Positions 1-8,122 of a stretch of DNA of 64,000 bases are shown in pieces. The translations under genes and the position numbers were made by a program. This DNA is from Pedobacter psychrodurus. Its GTDB lineage: Bacteria; Bacteroidota; Bacteroidia; Sphingobacteriales; Sphingobacteriaceae. The notes under the pieces were generated by a model. That model searched no databases. It was not told where the DNA came from and worked only from the letters and a program-made list of their open reading frames with translations. The stretch spans positions 95,041 through 159,040 of the forward strand of contig NZ_SJSO01000010.1 of assembly GCF_004331735.1 (NCBI RefSeq). Direction: 5' to 3'. Position 1 is the first letter of the stretch. Every line of letters starts with the position of its first letter.

Positions 1-439
1 CACACTGAGGCTTGTTAATGATTGTAGTTTCATAAAATGGAATATTTGGTTTAGATTTTTAATTAAGGTTTTAAACATAAGTATATCACTTAACTTTACA
101 AATAAAACGATTTAGAAGAATTCAAAAGCATATATTAAAGAATAATTTATTTAAACATCAGCAATGATACAATTTGTAGAATCGGTGATAACAAAATGTA
201 GAATGATTAAAAATCTTTGATTTATTGTCATCGTCTTCCTGATCCGATAACTATCGGATTTATTTCAGAATCTTTTTAAAAAATGAGCTAAATACTAGAT
301 GTTGAACGGGTTTGGCATGACGATTATCATACAGCTTAATTGAACTTTCTACGTTTTTGTTTATTTGGCGATAATATTAACCAAATATCGATTAAAATTC
401 GCTAAAACTGATTATTATTGCGGCAATCAAATCCCAAAT
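1..439. other. intergenic, left edge
   Basis: AT-rich non-coding DNA with no convincing reading frame on either strand. It holds a short inverted repeat at 242-259 (ATCCGAT-aact-ATCGGAT), a variant of the CCGATAGCTATCGG palindrome also present at about 14747 and 54338. The promoter of the downstream aldo/keto reductase should lie here, but I see no clear -33/-7 pair. Confidence 0.5.
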
Positions 440-1429
440 ATGAATCAAATCATTTCAACAGATCGTTACGACAAAATGCTATACCGCCGTTGTGGAAACA
501 GTGGCATAAAATTGCCCGCAATATCGTTGGGTTTATGGCATAATTTCGGACATGTAAACGTTTTTGAAAACAGCAAAAACCTAATCTATACTGCTTTTAA
601 CAATGGAATTACCCATTTCGATTTAGCAAATAATTACGGTCCGCCTCCTGGTTCGGCTGAAGAAGTTTTCGGAAAAATTCTTCATGAAGATTTTAAAGGC
701 TATCGCGATGAAATGATTATTTCAAGCAAAGCCGGATATACCATGTGGGATGGTCCTTATGGCGACTGGGGTTCGAAAAAATACCTGGTTTCTAGTTTAG
801 ACCAGAGCTTAAAACGCATGAAACTGGATTATGTTGATATTTTTTACCACCATCGCCCCGATCCTGAAACTCCACTTGAAGAAACCATGGGGGCTTTAAG
901 TCTCTTGGTTCAACAGGGAAAAGCTTTGTATGTAGGCATTTCGAATTATAAAGCTGAAGAAGCCGCAAAAGCAATCAGAATTTTAAAAGATAACGGTACT
1001 CCGTGTTTAATCCACCAGCCTAAATATTCGATGTTTGAACGTTGGGTAGAAGATGGTTTACTTGATGTTTTGGCGCAAAATGGTGTAGGCTGTATTCCAT
1101 TTTCACCATTGGCGCAAGGTTTACTTACCGATAAGTATCTGCATGGTATTCCTTCCGATTCGAGAATAGCTACCAGCGGCATTTTCCTGAAAGAAAGTAA
1201 TATTACGCCCGAAAAATTAGCTGTAATTTCCAAATTAAATGATGTTGCTAAATCGCGCGGACAAAAATTAGCACATATGGCTTTATCGTGGATACTGAAA
1301 GACAAGAGAATTACCACGGTTTTGATAGGTGCCAGTAAACCAGAACAGATTACAGACTCAATTAAAGCTTTAGATAATATTGAATTTAGTGATACAGAAG
1401 TAAAACTGATTGATGAAATTTTAGGTTAA
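440..1429 (+). CDS. aldo/keto reductase, YghZ/Mgr-like
   Basis: NADPH-dependent aldo/keto reductase, 329 residues, probably cytoplasmic. It matches the branch of E. coli YghZ (L-glyceraldehyde 3-phosphate reductase): the N-terminus RYDKMLYRRCGNSGIKLP followed by SLGLWHNFG is characteristic. The TIM-barrel tetrad is visible as Asp and Tyr in HFDLANNYG, Lys in IISSKAG and His in FYHHRPDP, with a C-terminal cofactor-binding stretch around VLIGASKPEQ. The frame stays open back to a TTG at 365. I chose the ATG at 440 because family members carry about a dozen residues before the YRRCG motif, which the ATG at 476 would remove. It appears monocistronic and is followed by a hairpin. The physiological substrate is unknown; methylglyoxal or other small aldehydes are plausible. 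Confidence 0.9.
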   Translation: MNQIISTDRYDKMLYRRCGNSGIKLPAISLGLWHNFGHVNVFENSKNLIYTAFNNGITHFDLANNYGPPPGSAEEVFGKILHEDFKGYRDEMIISSKAGYTMWDGPYGDWGSKKYLVSSLDQSLKRMKLDYVDIFYHHRPDPETPLEETMGALSLLVQQGKALYVGISNYKAEEAAKAIRILKDNGTPCLIHQPKYSMFERWVEDGLLDVLAQNGVGCIPFSPLAQGLLTDKYLHGIPSDSRIATSGIFLKESNITPEKLAVISKLNDVAKSRGQKLAHMALSWILKDKRITTVLIGASKPEQITDSIKALDNIEFSDTEVKLIDEILG

Positions 1430-1436
1430 AACTGAT

Positions 1437-1467
1437 CGTCATTCCCACTCGTTTGGGAATGACGTTT
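1437..1467 (+). terminator. hairpin after aldo/keto reductase
   Basis: An 11-bp perfect stem (CGTCATTCCCA / TGGGAATGACG) with a 6-nt loop and a short T run begins 7 nt after the stop codon. It can act as a terminator. Its arms also belong to the GTCATTCCC...GGGAATGAC repeat family seen at 7.6 and 21.5 kb, so it may be a repeat put to that use. Confidence 0.6.
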
Positions 1468-1479
1468 CTAAAAATCGAT

Positions 1480-1518
1480 CGTCATTGCGAGAAGTCTTTT
1501 CAGCCGACGAAGCAATCT
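1480..1518. repeat. CGTCATTGCGAG...CGACGAAGCAATCT intergenic repeat
   Basis: A short repeat of the type CGTCATTGCGAG...GACGAAGCAATCT, which from general knowledge recurs between genes in many bacterial genomes. There is one copy here, between two convergently transcribed genes. Function unknown. Confidence 0.5.
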
Positions 1519-1600
1519 TTTATGTTTACCTCTCGTTAAAAGAATTGATTCTTCCAATGAAGAATTGATTACGCAATGATCATACATAACAACATGAATA

Positions 1601-2764
1601 TCAGTATTTTGATTTTAAATTAGTGCTTACAGGAAGTGAAAAGTGAAAGGTAGAACCAGCACCGTAATTACTTTCTGCCCAAATTTTACCATGATGTAAA
1701 TTTATAATCTCTGCACTGAGGTATAAACCTATCCCAAAACCCGAAATGGTTTTAGTTTGTTGGTCTTCCACGCGATAAAACCGATCAAAAAGTTTAGCCA
1801 GATCATGAGACTGAATGCCAATGCCTTTATCTGATACAGAAACATGCATTTCGTTTCCAATAACTTCTGATTGTACCAAAATTGTACTGCCATGATCTGA
1901 ATATTTTACAGCATTACTAATTAAATTTGAAATAACAGAACCAATCTTATCTTTATCTGCATTGATAAATTTAGACTCTCCCTCTACAAAAATAATCTGA
2001 TTTGATGAATAGACCAACCTCAAATCTTCGACAGCATCACAAACTAACTTATCGAGGTCAAAATCAGATAAATTCAAGTGGATTTTTCCAAACTCTAAAC
2101 GGGATACATTTAAGAAAGAACTAATCATTGAGCTCATTTTCCGGATCTGTTTTTGAACTTTATCTAAAGTATTCACTACAAAAAGATCGTTTAAGCTTTT
2201 ATTCTGCATCAATTGGATGTAAGCACTAATAGAGGTTAAAGGTGTTTTTAACTCATGGCTTACCATACTGATAAAATCATTCTTCTGCTGTTCTTCTTTT
2301 ATGCTAATCAAGACCTGTTCCTGATCTAGTGCTTCTCGTTGTAGTTCAGTCTCTTTAATGGCTTTTTTAGCCTTAACCATGTCGGTCACATCGCTTGCCG
2401 TATGAAGAATACAATAAGGTATCCCAGATTCATCCTTAATGGCCCGGTATTCATAGGAATAATAAGCGGTCTGTAATCTCCCATTTCTCATGGTTTCAGC
2501 TGGAATAGCATCTCCTTTATCTGTAATCCCTGTTAGCAGCACATTTTTCAGCATATTGATAAAGGGCTGATCTTTTAATTCAGGCACAGCCTCTTCTAAA
2601 GGTTTTCCGATAATAGAACGGTCTTTACCCCAAAAAGCAATCATGGCATCGTTAGCCATTTCAATTACGATGTGCTCTGAAGTATATATGGCTGTTGCAT
2701 CTTTCGATAAAGAAAGAACCTCTAAAATTTGATTATTACTTAAAACCTTTGAATAACTTGCCAT
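1601..2764 (-). CDS. PAS-domain sensor histidine kinase
   Basis: Soluble sensor histidine kinase, 387 residues, with no membrane segment. Residues about 12-130 form a PAS domain (AIYTSEHIVIEMANDAM, ending in the PAC-like YCILHTASDVTD). A helical linker rich in Glu, Lys and Gln follows (about 130-163). The dimerisation/phosphoacceptor domain has the H-box FISMVSHELKTPL with His170. The ATPase domain shows the N box (ISNAVKYS), G1 (DKGIGI), F box (FDRFYR) and G2 (GFGIGL). No receiver domain and no neighbouring response regulator are present, so it is an orphan kinase. The PAS domain suggests sensing of a small ligand or redox state in the cytoplasm; the signal cannot be read from the sequence. 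Confidence 0.92.
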   Translation of the reverse strand: MASYSKVLSNNQILEVLSLSKDATAIYTSEHIVIEMANDAMIAFWGKDRSIIGKPLEEAVPELKDQPFINMLKNVLLTGITDKGDAIPAETMRNGRLQTAYYSYEYRAIKDESGIPYCILHTASDVTDMVKAKKAIKETELQREALDQEQVLISIKEEQQKNDFISMVSHELKTPLTSISAYIQLMQNKSLNDLFVVNTLDKVQKQIRKMSSMISSFLNVSRLEFGKIHLNLSDFDLDKLVCDAVEDLRLVYSSNQIIFVEGESKFINADKDKIGSVISNLISNAVKYSDHGSTILVQSEVIGNEMHVSVSDKGIGIQSHDLAKLFDRFYRVEDQQTKTISGFGIGLYLSAEIINLHHGKIWAESNYGAGSTFHFSLPVSTNLKSKY

Positions 2765-2886
2765 TTATACATTGAAGATTAAAGTTCGACTACACTAATG
2801 TTTTTGATTAAAATAAATCGTACTAACTATCATACAAGTTGGCCTTTACAAATGTTTGGTTAGCCAGTTAAATTATTAACTTTTTA

Positions 2887-4053
2887 TCATCTAACATTTA
2901 ATTTATCGCGTATTTTCTGTTTAAGTATGCCTGCGGCCTGGGTGTATCCTCCATCTGCCCCATCAACAAAATGAATGTGATCATCCTCTAAATCCCTAAC
3001 GTAGCAAGACATGATCGACTCACCACTTACGTAGAGGGCATATAAAATTTCGTTATTCTTTTCGAGTCGGTTAAGCTCATTTTGCAAGGTTAATCGTTGC
3101 TTCGCAGTTCCGGTAATTACGGTATTTATCCTCCCGTCTATCACCAGTGTATCAGACATTTCTACAAGCTGTTTAAGATATTTTTTACCACGCTCCGTTC
3201 GGAAATAGATATATCCATAAATATTGATGAACCATGATTTAATCAGTTCAAAAAATTTAATCTTTCCTATTCGGTGTTTCATCTCCTGCCCTAAACTGTT
3301 GAAGCTTGTTTTGAAAATTAATTTAGAAACAGAAATTGGCTGACGCTTTTCTGGACTTCCATAAATTTGATCGAGGTGATGGATCACTTTGCTGAACACT
3401 GTTGCCTGTTGTTGTATTTCTAAAGCTATAACGATCAGTGTAACTACCTCTTCACTGTTTTCGGGTGGTTCGATCTTGTCCCAACGACATTGCATACCAC
3501 TTAAATCGATTTCATCGCTTGCAGTATCGTGGCCCGCTAGCATGTAATTTTCTCCTTTTATAATTTGTTCTGCATAAGCCAGACCATCGCCCAAAATAAT
3601 GGGTATAGAAAACGTTTCAGCACTACTAAATCTACAAATGTTAAGCGTATGGCCTTGTTTGTAAATTTCATCAACAGGCATAATCCCAGCCCTTAAATCG
3701 AGGTTAAAATTTCGTAAGGTATTATCTTTGTATTTCAACAGCGATTTCATCACATCTTCTACAATACTGGGCGGAACAATAAAAGTGGCTCCATCACCAC
3801 CAAAGAAGAATGGGACTGAAATGTTTGCTTTAAATGCAATATTAAGTACAGCAACAATACTTCCTGTAGCAATAAGATTAACATTTTCGTGTAAGCCTGA
3901 ATTTACAGCAGCTGTTGAACTCTTGATATCGGTGATGATTACACACCAGCTTGCATCCACTTTTTCAAATAATCGATTTTGAATCAATAATTGATGTAAT
4001 GGTATTTTATGAATGGGCAAATTGGAGTAGAAATGGTCTTCGCTATTTGGCAT
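2887..4053 (-). CDS. DUF3095 protein, class III cyclase-related
   Basis: A 388-residue protein that I recognise as DUF3095, a family distantly related to class III nucleotide cyclases. The N-terminal half has a cyclase-like strand with Asp in CVIITDIKSST and a second block FFFGGDGATFIVPP, both resembling metal-binding positions of adenylate/guanylate cyclases. The C-terminal half (about 215-388) is alpha-helical and typical of the DUF. There is no signal peptide. It is transcribed toward the histidine kinase gene with about 120 nt between them, so the two may be co-transcribed. Whether it makes a cyclic nucleotide is not known. Confidence 0.8.
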   Translation of the reverse strand: MPNSEDHFYSNLPIHKIPLHQLLIQNRLFEKVDASWCVIITDIKSSTAAVNSGLHENVNLIATGSIVAVLNIAFKANISVPFFFGGDGATFIVPPSIVEDVMKSLLKYKDNTLRNFNLDLRAGIMPVDEIYKQGHTLNICRFSSAETFSIPIILGDGLAYAEQIIKGENYMLAGHDTASDEIDLSGMQCRWDKIEPPENSEEVVTLIVIALEIQQQATVFSKVIHHLDQIYGSPEKRQPISVSKLIFKTSFNSLGQEMKHRIGKIKFFELIKSWFINIYGYIYFRTERGKKYLKQLVEMSDTLVIDGRINTVITGTAKQRLTLQNELNRLEKNNEILYALYVSGESIMSCYVRDLEDDHIHFVDGADGGYTQAAGILKQKIRDKLNVR

Positions 4054-4150
4054 AATTCGAATTAGTACAGCCTAATATACGCATAAGAAAACCTTAAGTA
4101 TTTCTAAACAAGTGATTAAAACTAATCTTATTTAGAACAAATAAAAATAA

Positions 4151-4183
4151 TTTTGCTTTTATGCAGCAAAAGTGGTTCCTTTG
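4151..4183 (+). promoter_or_regulatory. candidate Bacteroidota promoter of TonB receptor
   Basis: A TTTG (4152-4155) followed after 20 nt by TTCCTTTG (4176-4183) fits the Bacteroidota sigma-ABfr pattern TTTG-N19-TAnnTTTG, except for T in place of A at the second -7 position. It would give a 5' leader of about 20 nt before the ATG at 4212. An alternative -7 box, TAATTTTG, overlaps at 4148-4155. Confidence 0.4.
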
Positions 4184-4211
4184 CGCCAACTAAGAATTAA
4201 TCTAAATAAAG

Positions 4212-6599
4212 ATGAATAAAAAATTTACTTTTCTTTTAAATTTTATAGCTTTTTTTCTGTTTTTAGCGGGAAATACAATGGCACAAAGCAAAAACGGATC
4301 TGTTTCAGGCTCGATTAAAACCAGCGATGGCAATCCAGCAAGCTATGTGAGTGTTGGTTTAAAAAACACAGGAAAAACTACTCAAACAGATGAGAAAGGT
4401 AATTTTATCATCAAAAATGTAACACCCGGTACTTATACGATCAAAACATCTGCTATTGGCGTTTCTGCTCAGGAAAAATCGGTTACTGTTGTTGCGGGTC
4501 AGACTGCAAGTACTGATTTCACTATTGCAGAATCTTCCTCACAGTTGGATGAAGTAGCCATTAATGGTTACAAAACGCCAAACAGAAAGCCAGCTAACCT
4601 GGGTAAAATTGCCATTGCCCCTATGGATCTTCCACAGGCAGTGCAGATTATTGGCAATCAGGTAATTACTGACCAACAGGTAAATAGCCTGGGCGACGTA
4701 ATGAAAAATGTGAACGGCGTAGCTTTAGGTGCTAATCGTGGTACCGTTGGTGAAAACTTCTTTGCCAGGGGTTATAGTTTAGGTAGCAATAATATTTTAA
4801 AAAATGGTGCAAGAACAAGTATTGGTGGCAGCCCCGAGGCGAGTACTTTAGAGTCGGTAGAGGTTTTAAAAGGAAGTGCTGCTTTGCTTTATGGTGGTGT
4901 AACTGGTGGAGCTGTTGTGAATATGGTTACGAAAAAACCTAAATTTGAAAATGGTGGAGAAGTAAGTATGAGAACAGGTAGCTATGATCAATACAAACCA
5001 ATCGTTGATCTTTATGGACCAATATCAAAAAAACTTGCTTTTAGAGCAATTGGTACTTACGAGGATGCTGCCAGTTTTAGAAACAGCGTAAAATCTAACA
5101 GAATCTATGTTAATCCCTCTTTACTTTATAAAATTAGCGAAAAAACCGACATCTTGTTACAAGGCGATTATTTAAAAAATGACATGACACCAGATTTTGG
5201 TGTAGGAACTGTTGCCAATAAGATAGCCGATATAGGAAGAAATGCATTTGTTAATGCACCTTGGGCTTACAACAATACGAATACTGTTAGTACTCAACTA
5301 AATATTAATCACAAATTAAATGATACTTGGAAATTAAATGTGGTTGCTAATTTACAATCATATAACCGTGATTATTTTAGTGCCGAACGTCCATTTGCAC
5401 TTTTAGCCGATGGAATTGCAAATCGTTTGGTTACACGAGCAAAGACAAAAGAATTTACTTATAATGAGCAAATTAATTTAAACGGATCTTTTAAAACTGG
5501 GAAAATTGAACATACCTTACTTGTAGGTTTAGATGCTGATCAATCAAGAACAACTTCTAACGGTTTTACTTTCAATAGTAATAATGCTGCTATGTTTAAT
5601 TATGGAAATGTAAATTTGTTAGATCCATCTACATATTTTGGAAGTGGTATCGAGCCAACAGCAAACAATACCACAAGAACATTTGCTCCTGTATTTAGAA
5701 TGGGTGGATTTGTTCAGGATTTAATAGCAGTTACTGAACAGTTTAAAGTTTTAGCAGGTATAAGATGGACGTTTCAAAAAACACCTACAACATCAATCAC
5801 CAACCTAAGTAATGGAATTGAAAGCTCAGGAACAGCTATTGATAAAATTGACAAAGCGTTTTCACCTAAATTCGGATTCGTTTATCAGCCGTTAAAAACA
5901 ACGTCAGTTTATATTAGTTATGCTAATAACTTCACTTCAAATACAGGAATTGACATTGCTACTGATGCGCCAATGGCTCCCTCAATAATAGACCAATATG
6001 AAGCCGGCATTAAAAATGATTTCCTCGAGGGCAGATTATCTGCTAATGTTACTGTTTACAGGATAAAAAACAGCAACTTAGCCCAGGCCGCTTTAGCCGA
6101 TGCCACTAAGCGTGAATTTAGTGGTGCAACTGCTAGTGATGGTTTAGAGGTTGATTTAAGTGGAACTATTGTTAAAGGTTTAAACTTCCTTGCAGGTTAT
6201 AGCTATAATTATTATCGTTACACTAACACTCTTGACAAAACAGGTATTATTGAAGGTGAAAGAGTAGTTGGAAGTACCAAAAACACGGCCAATGGTACTC
6301 TGTTTTACACATTCCAAGAGGGAGGAATTAAGGGGCTTAAACTTGGCGCAACAGCCGTATATACTGGTGATCGATTAGGAGGTAGAAATCAGACTAAATC
6401 TGGTACAACAACAGGCATTATTCCTTTAAGTGCTTTTACAACACTTGATTTATCAGTAGGATATTCTTGGAGAAAAATTTCCTTACTTGCTAAAGTTTCT
6501 AACCTAACCAATGAGCTGAATTATTTCGTTCACGAAAACTATAGTGTAAACCCAATTGCTCCACGCCAATTTTTAACTACATTATCTTATAAATTTTAA
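4212..6599 (+). CDS. TonB-dependent siderophore receptor
   Basis: Outer membrane TonB-dependent receptor of 795 residues for an iron-siderophore or similar ligand. A signal peptide covers residues 1-24 (cleaved after NTMAQ). A carboxypeptidase-regulatory-like beta domain follows at about 30-110 (SGSIKTSDGNPASYVSVGLKN is its hallmark start), then the plug (about 130-245, with LPQAVQIIGNQVI and LESVEVLKGSAALLYGG) and the 22-strand barrel ending in the aromatic YKF. The plug wording matches FhuA/FcuA-type siderophore receptors rather than SusC. It stands alone: no TonB, ABC permease or iron regulator adjoins it. A strong terminator follows directly. Confidence 0.92.
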   Translation: MNKKFTFLLNFIAFFLFLAGNTMAQSKNGSVSGSIKTSDGNPASYVSVGLKNTGKTTQTDEKGNFIIKNVTPGTYTIKTSAIGVSAQEKSVTVVAGQTASTDFTIAESSSQLDEVAINGYKTPNRKPANLGKIAIAPMDLPQAVQIIGNQVITDQQVNSLGDVMKNVNGVALGANRGTVGENFFARGYSLGSNNILKNGARTSIGGSPEASTLESVEVLKGSAALLYGGVTGGAVVNMVTKKPKFENGGEVSMRTGSYDQYKPIVDLYGPISKKLAFRAIGTYEDAASFRNSVKSNRIYVNPSLLYKISEKTDILLQGDYLKNDMTPDFGVGTVANKIADIGRNAFVNAPWAYNNTNTVSTQLNINHKLNDTWKLNVVANLQSYNRDYFSAERPFALLADGIANRLVTRAKTKEFTYNEQINLNGSFKTGKIEHTLLVGLDADQSRTTSNGFTFNSNNAAMFNYGNVNLLDPSTYFGSGIEPTANNTTRTFAPVFRMGGFVQDLIAVTEQFKVLAGIRWTFQKTPTTSITNLSNGIESSGTAIDKIDKAFSPKFGFVYQPLKTTSVYISYANNFTSNTGIDIATDAPMAPSIIDQYEAGIKNDFLEGRLSANVTVYRIKNSNLAQAALADATKREFSGATASDGLEVDLSGTIVKGLNFLAGYSYNYYRYTNTLDKTGIIEGERVVGSTKNTANGTLFYTFQEGGIKGLKLGATAVYTGDRLGGRNQTKSGTTTGIIPLSAFTTLDLSVGYSWRKISLLAKVSNLTNELNYFVHENYSVNPIAPRQFLTTLSYKF

Positions 6600-6619
6600 T
6601 AACAAAAAATAGGTTAAAC

Positions 6620-6656
6620 AAAAAGCTCCAGGTCGGCAGATCTGGAGCTTTTTGTT
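6620..6656 (+). terminator. rho-independent terminator of TonB receptor gene
   Basis: A perfect 11-bp stem, AAAAGCTCCAG / CTGGAGCTTTT, with a 10-nt loop and a T-rich tail lies 21 nt after the receptor stop codon. It is a textbook intrinsic terminator on the plus strand. Confidence 0.9.
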
Positions 6657-6791
6657 TTTATTAGTAGGCAATTCAAATATCGTCTATCGCTGTTATTTGT
6701 TTTTTTTCTTGATCAGCAAAGCGAAACCAATGGTTACAAGATATTTCCTCGTACTACTAATATAACGAGTTTGTTTAAGCCAAGAAAGGAA

Positions 6792-6989
6792 CTAAAGTAT
6801 AATTAGAATAGTACCTGATTTAAATAATTTAAAATAATAGTGAAATTCACCGTGGCGGTTTACTTTTTCAATTTCACATACTTTACCCGATTTACCATAT
6901 TCATCAGATAATAAATCGCCAATTTTAATGTTATCTAACTGATTTACATTAAGGGATGCTCTTTTAATTAATGTAGCTGTTTTTTCCAT
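6792..6989 (-). CDS. small hypothetical protein, 65 aa
   Basis: An unrecognised 65-residue cytoplasmic protein with no signal peptide. The middle (IKIGDLLSDEYGKSGKVCEIEKV) resembles a small beta-barrel of the kind that begins with a 'duration/location' type strand, followed by a basic-aromatic segment (HGEFHYYFKLF). It lies upstream of the 106-residue gene's 3' side on the same strand, with about 100 nt between them. The start ATG is the only reasonable one. No function can be assigned. Confidence 0.5.
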   Translation of the reverse strand: MEKTATLIKRASLNVNQLDNIKIGDLLSDEYGKSGKVCEIEKVNRHGEFHYYFKLFKSGTILIIL

Positions 6990-7092
6990 AAGTTTGCAGT
7001 TTGGGTTATTTACGTAATCGAAAACGCTTTGGTTCTGTAGTACAGTAAATTACTTATTAATAAGCATCAAACATACAAAATTGTAGTGTTAA

Positions 7093-7413
7093 TTAGCAAT
7101 ACACAATCTCATAAACTCGTTTCATATATAATGCTTCGTCTATCTTAATAAAAAACTCATGCCATTCTTCCCTGGTAAAAACTAAGCTAATATCAGGAAA
7201 TGGGGTTGACAAAATAACAACCTGCCTCCCATCGGGCCTATTCTCTAAATAATCATCGAAATTGAGTTTTTTGGTAGCCACATAAAAGGCATCAAACTGA
7301 TTAAAAGAAAAATTCATCAAAACGCCTGAGCGCCATATATTTAAAACTTTACAATTATTGCACTGAGCGATGGTGATGTTTTCGTTTTGAGCAAGAACAG
7401 TTGTTTTACACAT
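7093..7413 (-). CDS. conserved small protein, DUF6686-like
   Basis: A 106-residue soluble protein with a start like many Bacteroidota small proteins (MCKTTVLAQNENITIAQCNNC). A short Cys motif, CNNC at about residues 18-21, follows, then a beta-rich body and a C-terminal helix (REEWHEFFIKIDEALYMKRV). From memory this pattern fits the DUF6686 family, of unknown function; I am moderately unsure. It is followed by the 65-residue gene on the same strand. Confidence 0.65.
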   Translation of the reverse strand: MCKTTVLAQNENITIAQCNNCKVLNIWRSGVLMNFSFNQFDAFYVATKKLNFDDYLENRPDGRQVVILSTPFPDISLVFTREEWHEFFIKIDEALYMKRVYEIVYC

Positions 7414-7499
7414 GGGTTTACCTTAAATTGATTGATAGATTATAACAAATATAAATTCCACTTATTGATAAAAGCTGTGCAAAAAATGAAGTTATATCA

Positions 7500-7750
7500 T
7501 AAATATAGATTTGTCATCCTGAGAGGTCAGTTTTTAACTGAAAAACATTGGAGTTGCAATGACAGGTTTTAGCGGTTCGTCATTCCCAACTTGATTGGGA
7601 ATCGTAATGCAATAAGCTTTAAGATTCCCACCTGCGTAGGAATGACGGCCGATTTTTGGAATCTGTCATTGGTAGCGTAGTCGAAGGGCCTATTACATAC
7701 TCTTTAAGGTGTTTCGACAGGCTCAACATGACAGCATCTGAGGTTAAATC
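7500..7750. repeat. composite GTCAT-type intergenic repeat
   Basis: The gap between 7414 and 7776 has no gene. It is filled with repeat units: TTGTCATCCTGAG at 7512, a GTCATTCCCAACTTGATTGGGAAT hairpin near 7580, GATTCCCACCTGCGTAGGAATGACG near 7623, GGAATCTGTCATTGGTAGCGTAGTCGAAGG near 7660 and a TTTCGACAGGCTCAACATGACAG unit near 7711. The first, third and fourth units recur in the same order at 21437-21590. Confidence 0.75.
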
Positions 7751-7776
7751 GTCATTATGATACGACCTTATTTCTA

Positions 7777-8073
7777 TTATTCTGCGTCGTAAATTACAAC
7801 CTTTTCGAAGTAAATCCTGAATTCATCTAAGAAAGCTTTATGCAAAGGGTGAACCTGATAAACATCATGTGCAGCTAAATCTTCAAATAACAGCAGAAGG
7901 CTAAATGTATAAGTGGTATCTACAACAGCGCGCTCAATCGGTGCGGGTACGCCAATGTGAAAAGTTTTAACAACTTCAATATTTTCTAATGTTTGTAAAC
8001 TATTGCGGAAAGCAACTTTCTGCTCGTCGGTGGTATCGGCTTTTAGCCAGAATAAAACGTGGTGTGCGATCAT
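7777..8073 (-). CDS. Dabb family protein
   Basis: A 98-residue stress-responsive A/B barrel (Dabb) protein, a dimeric ferredoxin-like fold. The N-terminus IAHHVLFWLKADTT and the YTFSLLLLFEDLAAHDVYQVHPLHKAF core are diagnostic; the C-terminus ends in a strand (VVIYDAE). The frame is open 21 residues further upstream, but the start at 8073 gives the normal MIxHxVLFWLK beginning. It sits 49 nt downstream of ligD on the same strand, probably by read-through. The role is unknown; members include stress proteins and a few small-molecule enzymes. Confidence 0.85.
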   Translation of the reverse strand: MIAHHVLFWLKADTTDEQKVAFRNSLQTLENIEVVKTFHIGVPAPIERAVVDTTYTFSLLLLFEDLAAHDVYQVHPLHKAFLDEFRIYFEKVVIYDAE

Positions 8074-8122
8074 TTTTTTAATTTTTTCCAAATATAATGA
8101 AAGCCGGAAAAGATCATAAGCT

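Noticed and set aside
946..1317. Antisense open frame of 123 codons within the aldo/keto reductase gene
   Set aside because: It is the shadow of a strongly supported gene and has no domain pattern.
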